Assembly (NCBI GenBank): GCA_029261135.1
Contig: JAJDBX010000018.1
Span: 97,492 to 161,491 of the forward strand
DNA: 64,000 bases
Reading direction: 5' to 3'
Source of the DNA: Nitrospirota bacterium
GTDB taxonomy: Bacteria; Nitrospirota; Nitrospiria; SBBL01; JAADHI01
How positions within the stretch are numbered: the first letter of the stretch is position 1; every line of letters begins with the position of its first letter. Below, one piece after another: positions 1 to 6,868 of this stretch. The notes under the pieces are model-generated. The model was not told where the DNA came from. It was given only the letters and a program-made list of their open reading frames with translations, and did not search any database. A program made the position numbers and the translations under genes.

Positions 1-1
1 G

Positions 2-421
2 ATCGAGTTTGACGAATCTGTTTCCTCAGTCGATTTCAAGGTTTCCGACGTTGAAATGAAAGCAAAAGCACGGGAATCAGCGGCAACAGCACTCACAATG
101 GTTCGTGTGAACGCGCTTGTTGAAACACGCGGGATTTTATCTAAAGAACAATTTGAAAAATTTATGGCTATGGTCAAACGTCGCATGGGCAGTCAAGGGA
201 AGCACGGCAAATCGGGTATGCACGGTAAAAAAGGGCGTAGCCATGGGGGCGATGGTTTTGGTGGACACGGATCGAATCGCGGTCACAGCGGCGGCATGAC
301 GGGCGGCCATGGTGGCTTTGGCAGCGTACACGGTTCAAGTGGCCATCCTTTTGGGAGTAAAAGCCCCATGATGGATGGCCATGGTCAAAAAGGGAGTGGA
401 GATTCCGAAGAGGATTATTGA
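2..421 (+). CDS. Spy/CpxP-like periplasmic protein, 5'-truncated, with Gly/His-rich tail
   Basis: The frame is open from the first bases of the window, so this is the 3' part of a longer gene; the first ATG at 56 is probably internal. The visible N-terminal part (about 60 residues) is helical and charged, with the LSKEQFEKF pattern typical of Spy/CpxP/ZraP-type periplasmic chaperones and metal-stress proteins. From about position 200 onward the protein becomes a low-complexity tail of Gly, His, Ser and Lys with many HG and GH pairs, ending in an acidic Glu-Glu-Asp-Tyr. Such a tail could bind Ni, Zn, Cu or Co. The family assignment rests on a short helical segment, so it is an inference. The signal peptide would lie left of the window. 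It converges with the outer-membrane protein gene that ends at 510. Confidence 0.55.
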   Translation: MEFDESVSSVDFKVSDVEMKAKARESAATALTMVRVNALVETRGILSKEQFEKFMAMVKRRMGSQGKHGKSGMHGKKGRSHGGDGFGGHGSNRGHSGGMTGGHGGFGSVHGSSGHPFGSKSPMMDGHGQKGSGDSEEDY

Positions 422-509
422 TCGATCGCCTGGGGATCACAGAATATATTTCTGTTGAAGTGCCTCGTTATTTGGAGGAATGTGCAAATATTGGAGCATA
501 AATACTCTT

Positions 510-1751
510 TTAAAAATAAGTTCTGATTTCGGCATTTAGGGTATAAGGTGCTACTCCGAACTCACTTTCGATAACTGAAGTCGTGGGTTTTTCTCCAATG
601 GGGAGCCCTGCATTTAACACAAACTCGGACTCATCAGAAAGGGAATACACGCCATTCAGTGAGATAAACAAAGAATGGTCGACCAGATTAATCAGGGTCA
701 AGAGTCCGCCATTGAACAGAGGGGTGAATTCATAACTTCCACCCAAGGCCGCGTAACGGCGGGCAATGTATGGACTGCTCATTGATGCCGCCCTTGTCAA
801 CTAATCTGAAACAGTCCTCGCGCCATTACCATGATAAAATAGCTCAATTCTGGCATCAAAACTGTTTTTCCAACGGTGCTCAAAACCAATAGCCAACTCG
901 GTATGATTATTGGTTTTATTCTCTTCCGGGTTTGCAAAATGTCCTTCGATCCGAAGGCCAAGCCAATCGAATATCTCAGCCTGGATTGAACCGCCGACCA
1001 TATTTTCTTCACGTACCTGCCCCACCAACAATCTCCATTCGCTCTCTCGAAAAACAGTTGAGAGTTGCGCAAGGTGCGCATTGCGGCTGTTATGATGTGC
1101 ATCACGCCATCCGGTATCACTTGTTGTATCGGAGCCGTAGCCCAAGACACTTACCATCGTGAGTTGAGACAATGGCCCCAATCGTATTTCAGCGCGGGCT
1201 GCATCGACCCCGGGTTTATACACACGATAAAAAGCTTGTGCGGAAAAAGGAGCAAAAAAGTCATTGGGTGTGAAATAAAAAGTGGTCGCAAGGTTAATGG
1301 CCTGTCGTCCGACCCTGAAATCCAAGCGGTCGAATGAGGCCCGGACATTCAATCGATCAAGGGCAAGGTGAATATATTCGTTTTGACTAAAGCTCTGCTC
1401 CAATACAGCGCTTCTTTCGACATCCAGCGACGTGCCGAAATTCGTTTGATTTCCGATAAGATCCGCAGGAATGTAGGTTTGGTAAGCATTAATTTCAAAA
1501 CCAAAAGATTCACCCCAGGTCCCCTGTGTGATGATTCGTGCAATGCCTGCCAGGCCGGCATCGGTTTTATCCTCATAAAAAAACGCATCCTCAGGGTATC
1601 GCAATACCGACCCGAAACCCCGAATCACCCCGCGAATATCACCCGCGTTTTTTTCGTGGTCCCATTCATAAAAGGCTAAGCTTTGTTTCGGCACAATGAT
1701 CAGTAAGAACAATATTACAGTTGAGATGAAGCCTGTTTGCCGTCTGTTCAC
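510..1751 (-). pseudogene. Outer-membrane beta-barrel protein interrupted by an in-frame TAG
   Basis: A GTG start (1751-1749) with an AAAGGA ribosome site opens a 413-codon frame. It begins with a signal peptide (hydrophobic core then QSLA-FYEWD) and continues with alternating beta-strand sequence, including a YRVYKPGVDAARAEI stretch. At 803-801 the frame meets TAG. The same frame then resumes without a shift for 96 more codons, ending in ...EIRTYF, a terminal Phe typical of outer-membrane proteins. The downstream part is therefore the missing last strands of the barrel. TAG is an ordinary stop elsewhere in this window (for example 33340 and 34183), so recoding is unlikely. A nonsense mutation or a sequencing error is the simplest reading. 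The family looks like an alginate-export/porin-type barrel; the substrate is unknown. Confidence 0.7.
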
Positions 1752-1879
1752 AGGATCCTTTTTTAATCAAAATATTAAGATGAAAAGAGAAAAGAGTTTT
1801 ACATGTTCTGTTTAGTATTTCAACGTGTCATGTAAAAGTGCTGATGGATGTGAGAGAGGTCTATATTTCCAGGACTTCC

Positions 1880-2914
1880 TTAAAAAATAAATCCATGAGG
1901 GAAGTTGTCATTTTCTTCTACTCCAGCGGATCTCTTTGGCTTGGATAATACACTTCCAGTGAGAATTTTTTTGAGCAAGATCTTAAACCGATGTTCAATT
2001 TCGAGATCCGAGGGATCTGATTGCGGTAAAACGAAAAAGACTCCATGAAAATAAAGGGAAATGATTTCAGCTGGCTCAAGCGCTTTTCCAATTATAATAA
2101 AGGAAAGCTTCTTTTTTTGGGGGATGCTGAGTCCTCTAATAAAGCGATCCCACAACTCATACGATTTTCCTGAAGAAAGCTCACAGAGTATAATACGTTT
2201 AGATACTGCTTTTTTATCCGCGAACACATAATTTTGAAATTCATCAAAAGAGGCGGGTTTCTCTACCGAAATGGATTGAAGAGGAAAGTCAGGAATTTCT
2301 TTGATCAATGGGTCGAAATCGAATGCGTCATTCAACATTACGATGAACTCAATGAGCTGTCCATTTTGATCCTGAAATTCACGATGAGTAGAACGTTTTA
2401 TTCCTGACCTTGCTTCATCAAACTTACGGATGGCTTCCATCAGTAAGAATTCAGTATTCATTTCTTCAGGAAGCGCTAAATCGCTGAGGGAAACGACAAT
2501 ATTATCCGGATGAAACAAGTCCATCACCGTAAAAGAAAAATCCCCGACCTCCCATTTGACAAGATCATCTATGACCTGTGTGATTTGTTGAATCAGTGCT
2601 TCTTTAATATCTTCTCGGGTTGCAAAACCCATCTCTTGCAAAATGACACCCACAGCCTTCTCTTCTCGAGCACTTTCTTGAAGGTGTGCCACCTGTTTCA
2701 TCGCATCAAAGGTGATACGACCCTGTTCGCATAAGATATTTCCTATATTCTTTAAGTCTGGTTTTATAACACGGATAATTTCTCCATTTCGATAATGGAC
2801 TTCAGCGCTGTTTTCTCCATTCTTAAGCGAAAGAATCCCTGATTTTCTAGAGGAGTGGATATATTGAATGGTATCGACAATAGAAAAATCTTCTATTTTT
2901 CCAGAAAGAGCCAT
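1880..2914 (-). CDS. DUF4388 (PATAN) domain protein
   Basis: This is a 344-residue soluble protein without a signal peptide. Residues 1 to about 60 show the DUF4388/PATAN pattern: MALSGKIEDFSIVDTIQ, then SGILSLKNG and a short strand-rich segment ending in GEIIRV. A second helical module follows (GNILCEQGRIT, then GVILQEMGFATREDIKEAL), as usual in this family. The last 140 residues resemble no domain I can name. DUF4388 proteins occur mostly in Deltaproteobacteria, Nitrospirota and related groups, where they are often linked to gliding, polarity or two-component regulation. It is divergent from mtgA, with 232 bases between them, and stands as a single gene. Confidence 0.75.
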   Translation of the reverse strand: MALSGKIEDFSIVDTIQYIHSSRKSGILSLKNGENSAEVHYRNGEIIRVIKPDLKNIGNILCEQGRITFDAMKQVAHLQESAREEKAVGVILQEMGFATREDIKEALIQQITQVIDDLVKWEVGDFSFTVMDLFHPDNIVVSLSDLALPEEMNTEFLLMEAIRKFDEARSGIKRSTHREFQDQNGQLIEFIVMLNDAFDFDPLIKEIPDFPLQSISVEKPASFDEFQNYVFADKKAVSKRIILCELSSGKSYELWDRFIRGLSIPQKKKLSFIIIGKALEPAEIISLYFHGVFFVLPQSDPSDLEIEHRFKILLKKILTGSVLSKPKRSAGVEENDNFPHGFIF

Positions 2915-3146
2915 TTTTATAATTCTAAGCCTTATTGTTTGTGTGAGGGTTCACTAAAACTAAACCAGAATATTTAAGCCTTGTCAAATGAACCTCTTAC
3001 CCAGATAAAGTAGAAAAAACAGTATCTTGTCTTTAAAAAGTGACCGTTTTTTGAGGCGCGTTCCTTTCTCTAATTTATAGACTCTTCTTCAAGATCGGAT
3101 ATCCTTATGTCGTGCGTCTATTCACGAGAGAAAGAAAACAAAAAAC

Positions 3147-4181
3147 ATGACTTTCTTAGAACTCCTGCTTCTCCCAAATAAAACACAAAAAGATCAGGTG
3201 CTTTCTGTGCTTTATTTTCATCAGCATTATCAGGGTGCGTTGTCTCTGACAACAAAAGAAATCAAACAAAGCCTCAAAGAAGCCGAAGTGAAGCGATGGG
3301 GCAGAATCAATGTTTCCAAAATCGCATCACGCAGCCCAAGCTTTATTGAGAGTCTTGAAGGGGATGATGGGAAAAAATACTGGAAACTGACCTCAGAAGG
3401 GAACCAATACATCAAGGGTCAACTGGGCCGTTCAAAAGATACACCGCGACCCGATCCGGATAAAGGTGTTGATCGAAGCTCCAGTCTTTCAAAAAAATTG
3501 AAATTTGCGATTGCCAAAATCCTCCTCTTTTTACTCGCTATCACAACGCTTCCAACGATGGCCTTTCGATGGATCAATCCGCCGACAACTTCTTTTATCA
3601 TTCAAAATGCGCTGAAGGCCCCTTCAGAAAATCGGGCTTGTCAGCACATTCTTTATCCGTGGACAGATTGGAACTACATTTCACTGCATGCAGCGATTGC
3701 GGTCGTCGCCTCAGAAGATCAGCTCTTTCCAGTCCATTCTGGATTTGATCTCAAGTCAATCGAGGCAGCGGTGCGGGAGCGCTTTGAAAATGGGCGGACA
3801 CGCGGAGCAAGCACGATATCGCAGCAACTGGCTAAAAATCTTTTTCTCTGGTCGGGAAGGAGCTGGCTCCGCAAAGGACTGGAGGTCTACTTTACAACAC
3901 TGATCGAATCCACATGGCCCAAACGTCGGATTCTTGAAACCTATCTCAATGTTGTGGAATTCAGCCCCTGCACCTACGGCATTACCGCTGCGAGTAAAAT
4001 ATTTTTCGGGAAACCGCCGGCTAAAATAAGACAGATGCAAGCAGCACTACTTGCATCTGTCTTACCAAACCCTAAGAAACTCAATGCGGGAAAACCTTCT
4101 GAGCATCTGTTGAAGCGCTCGGCCTGGGTTCAAAAGCAAGTCAAAAGTTTGGGTGGTATACGTTATTTACGCGGGATTTAA
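3147..4181 (+). CDS. mtgA: Monofunctional peptidoglycan transglycosylase with N-terminal winged-helix-like extension
   Basis: The C-terminal 200 residues are a GT51 transglycosylase, which polymerises lipid II into glycan strands at the periplasmic face of the inner membrane. A transmembrane segment lies at about 118-140. The catalytic region ASEDQLFPVHSGFD (Glu190) is followed by GASTISQQLAKNLFL (about 220-234), RRILETYLNVVEF (about 260-272) and YGITAASKIFFGK. Ordinary MtgA proteins are near 240 residues, so about 100 extra residues precede the membrane anchor. That extension has the look of a winged helix: LTTKEIKQSLKEAEV, INVSKIASRSPSFIES, then KKYWKLTSEGNQYIKG. It would be cytoplasmic. 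The start ATG at 3147 has only a weak GAGAGA-type ribosome site. The gene appears monocistronic. Confidence 0.85.
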   Translation: MTFLELLLLPNKTQKDQVLSVLYFHQHYQGALSLTTKEIKQSLKEAEVKRWGRINVSKIASRSPSFIESLEGDDGKKYWKLTSEGNQYIKGQLGRSKDTPRPDPDKGVDRSSSLSKKLKFAIAKILLFLLAITTLPTMAFRWINPPTTSFIIQNALKAPSENRACQHILYPWTDWNYISLHAAIAVVASEDQLFPVHSGFDLKSIEAAVRERFENGRTRGASTISQQLAKNLFLWSGRSWLRKGLEVYFTTLIESTWPKRRILETYLNVVEFSPCTYGITAASKIFFGKPPAKIRQMQAALLASVLPNPKKLNAGKPSEHLLKRSAWVQKQVKSLGGIRYLRGI

Positions 4182-4237
4182 AAGCGAAGATCCTCATTGG
4201 GCTGATACTTGATAAACGTGCCTCCAATATTTATGTG

Positions 4238-4463
4238 TTAGAAAAGGTGGAGTTTGACAGTATTATAAAGGTTGTTGAAACCCAACAGACTGATCTGCCT
4301 TTGCTTGGGATCTTTGAATTGCTCTTGCCTATGCCACATCTCCATTAATGTCCGAATCACCCGTTCTGCTTTGCCCTTGGTCTGAGGCCGTGCAGCGGGT
4401 GAACTTCTGGCCGATACCTTCCAGTGCCCTGTTTGCCAAAAAGGCCATATCTCCTGTCGATCA
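4238..4463 (-). mobile_element. Degraded IS481-type transposase 3' fragment
   Basis: The minus strand encodes the end of a DDE integrase-core transposase: RPQTKGKAERVIRTLMEMWH, then a basic segment, then GFNNLYNTVK and a TAA at 4240-4238. The PQTxGKxER motif around the catalytic Glu and the FNNLYNTVK tail are characteristic of IS481-like elements. Upstream of about 4410 the best match moves to another frame (RALEGIGQKFTR), which suggests a frameshift. No start codon or left part remains. The rest of the 4182-4688 gap shows only A-rich sequence with no gene that I can support. Confidence 0.75.
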
Positions 4464-4688
4464 AGTCGCGTTAACCTGATCTCTTGTGCATCACCATTTC
4501 AAAAACAAAAAAAACAAATACCTAATCAGGAAAATTCCTAATCTTCTTTCATGATAATCGTCACAAAAGAATGAACTAAAGAACAAGAATACGAAAGGGA
4601 AAAACTACCGGGGAACCTGGAAGCGCACGTCACCGTAATGAGGAGGACACGACACCATAAAACGAGAAAAAATTCAACGAGTAAGCCC

Positions 4689-5159
4689 TTAGACCGGTTG
4701 AAAAGCCATTGCGGTAAAAAAGAGAAGTACGATGCCGACCAACAAGACCAGCATATTCAAGACCATCGAAATCCCATGTATCCGGCTAAAGGCTTTTGAC
4801 TTCAGCTCAAAGTCAGGGGAAGACTTTGAGCCTCTTAAGTCGTCCTTCAGGACTCTTACTTTTGGCCCCATCACAAAGCAGGAATAAAAGGTGATAAGGG
4901 TCATAATGCTTAAAGAAATGACGCGCGCCATATGCCAATCTGTTACGGCGGGTGAAAATAGAGCGAGCGTCCCCAAGGCCAAAATGCTGCACACACATCC
5001 CAACTGGTGATAGATGGGAAATATTTTTGCTACGACATCTCCCGCCGTTTCACGCGGCAGGCTTTTAAAAATCGCGGGAGCCGCAATAAAGGAAAAGAAA
5101 ATGATGGCCCCGATCCAAACCACCAAAGACACAAGGTGGATAAACTGTAAAAAAATCAT
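4689..5159 (-). CDS. DUF4149 (TMEM205-like) membrane protein
   Basis: A 156-residue integral membrane protein with four hydrophobic segments, at roughly residues 3-27, 55-75, 82-100 and 132-152. The opening FIHLVSLVVWIGAIIFFSFIAAPAIF, with the WIGA/APAIF pattern, is the signature of the DUF4149 family. Members are usually 130-160 residues and of unknown function; some sit beside copper or cytochrome genes, but there is no such context here. It is one of two minus-strand genes followed by a transposase relic. The start ATG at 5159 is the only in-frame candidate giving a full first helix. Confidence 0.75.
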   Translation of the reverse strand: MIFLQFIHLVSLVVWIGAIIFFSFIAAPAIFKSLPRETAGDVVAKIFPIYHQLGCVCSILALGTLALFSPAVTDWHMARVISLSIMTLITFYSCFVMGPKVRVLKDDLRGSKSSPDFELKSKAFSRIHGISMVLNMLVLLVGIVLLFFTAMAFQPV

Positions 5160-5362
5160 CTGTCCCCTTCAATGGAAAAGACTTTGGTCTTAAGCGACTT
5201 CTGATCCATCTGATGACAGGCCTGACTCAGGCTAGGATTTACCACAATAGACCCAGGGAGGATAAGCAGTTTTGGGTGGGGATAAAAATAGAACGGCTTA
5301 CAGGAAATAAATCAGCAGCTCCAAATCCCGAGATTGCAGAATTCGGAATAAGGTGAAAAACC

Positions 5363-6184
5363 CTATCGTCCTCCGCCTCTTTCAAGCATACGATCTGAAA
5401 ATTGAGCATCGGTAAGACCGATATCATTTTTGACATCGCTGATCTCAAAAATTGTTTTGTGCTTTGATTGCACATTGACAATATCAACCCGTTTCCAGGC
5501 AAAGACTTCTCCGACTTTTTGCCATGAAATCAGTTGAAGTTTTAAAGGCTTCATGTTCCGGTCATAAAATTCGATTTTGCGCGCATTCCAGTTTTTCTTA
5601 GAAATAAAATACCTTTTTTTCCCATAGGGGCTGTCCTTGTCTTTGGGGATGCTATCAATAATGTAACAGGGTTCGCTTAAGCCTCGACAGTTCCCGTCTT
5701 TATCCCAGATGATGACATGGTCATCTTCATCCAATCGCCGGGCACCCATATCTGAAAAGGTCAAATCCGAACCCATGAAGGAATCATTTTTGTCTCGTGT
5801 TGTCATACGCCGAACACTTCGGAGGCTGGGCAGATAGAGCCAGATGTCATCGGGTTTTCCCTTAACGGCATAATCCCAAATCAAAAACCCCGTCCCTTTT
5901 TGGTCCGGCGGAAATTCGGTGTAAAACACACTCTTACTATCCAGACCCTCTTGACCCGCATAGTGTTTGTGGAAGCGAGAGGTCACAATTTTTCGCTCAT
6001 TTTTCTGTGCATCAATCAAGAACATGGTTACAGTCGATGTCTGATCCATTGTCATATTTGCGTGACGCCTTTTTTTCATGATCTCTTCCCCAGTCATCTG
6101 ACCTTCTTGCGCAAGACTGGTTTCGGCAAAGCCAAAAAAAATCACAAACATCCCCATGAATCCTAAAATTATATTTTTAATCAT
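5363..6184 (-). CDS. LolA-like outer-membrane lipoprotein-sorting family protein
   Basis: A signal peptide (about 27 residues, ending near TSLAQ) precedes a beta-rich periplasmic domain. Diagnostic pieces are GEEIMKKRRHA, TEFPPDQKGTGFLIWDY, DDIWLYLPSLRSVRRM and the GSDLTFSDM motif, all typical of the lipoprotein-sorting-like family (pfam LolA_like) of about 250-270 residues. These proteins have the LolA fold and are usually found with RND or ABC envelope transporters; the ligand is unknown. A paralogue lies at 49474-50244. Start choice: an AGAGG box lies 5 bases before a TTG at 6190 and 11 before the ATG at 6184; GTG at 6196 is less likely. A CRP-like palindrome lies just upstream. No transporter gene adjoins this copy. 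Confidence 0.8.
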   Translation of the reverse strand: MIKNIILGFMGMFVIFFGFAETSLAQEGQMTGEEIMKKRRHANMTMDQTSTVTMFLIDAQKNERKIVTSRFHKHYAGQEGLDSKSVFYTEFPPDQKGTGFLIWDYAVKGKPDDIWLYLPSLRSVRRMTTRDKNDSFMGSDLTFSDMGARRLDEDDHVIIWDKDGNCRGLSEPCYIIDSIPKDKDSPYGKKRYFISKKNWNARKIEFYDRNMKPLKLQLISWQKVGEVFAWKRVDIVNVQSKHKTIFEISDVKNDIGLTDAQFSDRMLERGGGR

Positions 6185-6210
6185 TTTCAATGTCACCTCT
6201 ACACCCTAAA

Positions 6211-6226
6211 TGTGAATATAATCACA
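6211..6226. promoter_or_regulatory. CRP/FNR-superfamily-like palindrome TGTGA-N6-TCACA
   Basis: The sequence reads TGTGA-ATATAA-TCACA, an exact match to the CRP half-site consensus with the right spacer. It lies 27 bases upstream of the probable start codon of the LolA-like gene (minus strand), inside the 373-base divergent gap before the ferredoxin gene. So close to the start it could overlap the promoter and act as a repressor site, or serve the divergent gene. No CRP-family regulator is in the window. The rest of the gap (6227-6557) is AT-rich and shows no gene. Confidence 0.5.
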
Positions 6227-6557
6227 TCAAATTAATTCGTAACTTCTGTAGATTCTACTTTTGAGTATATTAAATCAGACCTGAAAGCGCAAGGTTGCGC
6301 CAAGGCAAGAGCTCACATTGACTGGACCTCTTCTCTTTTTTGAGGAAGCCCTGATGAAGTCTCGAATCTATTTTTCAAGAGATAAAATTTTCAGATTCAA
6401 GGCGCAGATTACAGAAAATAGCCCGCTATCTTCAAAACATGGACCAAAGAAGCTATAAATTTTACCACGAATAATAATGCACGACTTGATCAGATCTTCC
6501 TTATAGTGGTATAAGGCTCCCCTTTCAAAGACATTACTCATAAAACAAGGCACAACA

Positions 6558-6854
6558 TTGGATTCAAATGCTTACCATCTCTTTGCCTGCACTGGAACCA
6601 CTTGCGAACATCAAGGGGCAGAAGAGATCCTGCAGACTTTACAAGCAGAGCTTCAGCATCACGGGCTTTCAAAAAAAGTGCGTGTCACGCTCTGCCGCTG
6701 CTTGGGACAATGTGGCAATGGGCCGAATATGGTGATTTACCCCGAAGGGATCTGGTATGGCGGCCTGGGCGAAAAGGAAATGAAACAGATCGTCTTAGAA
6801 CACTTGGTCGGCGGAAAAGCCGTTCAACACCTCATCCAGATTCCGGTCGATTGA
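6558..6854 (+). CDS. Thioredoxin-like [2Fe-2S] ferredoxin
   Basis: A 98-residue protein with the thioredoxin-fold ferredoxin pattern also seen in NuoE. Cys11 and Cys16 lie in CTGTTCEHQGAEE, and Cys48 and Cys52 in CRCLGQCGNGPN, giving the C-x4-C and C-x3-C pairs that hold a [2Fe-2S] cluster. An additional Cys46 is adjacent. The segment MVIYPEGIWYGGL is typical of the family. The start is TTG with an AAGG box 7 bases upstream; no ATG gives the full N-terminal strand. It is probably a small cytosolic electron carrier. The partner is unknown. It converges with glnD, ending 14 bases from its stop. Confidence 0.85.
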   Translation: MDSNAYHLFACTGTTCEHQGAEEILQTLQAELQHHGLSKKVRVTLCRCLGQCGNGPNMVIYPEGIWYGGLGEKEMKQIVLEHLVGGKAVQHLIQIPVD

Positions 6855-6868
6855 GGGACCTGAAGTTT

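Noticed and set aside
801..803. TAG recoding (stop read as an amino acid) for the interrupted outer-membrane protein.
   Set aside because: TAG ends normal genes elsewhere in the window (33340 and 34183), and no suppressor or selenocysteine-type structure is evident.
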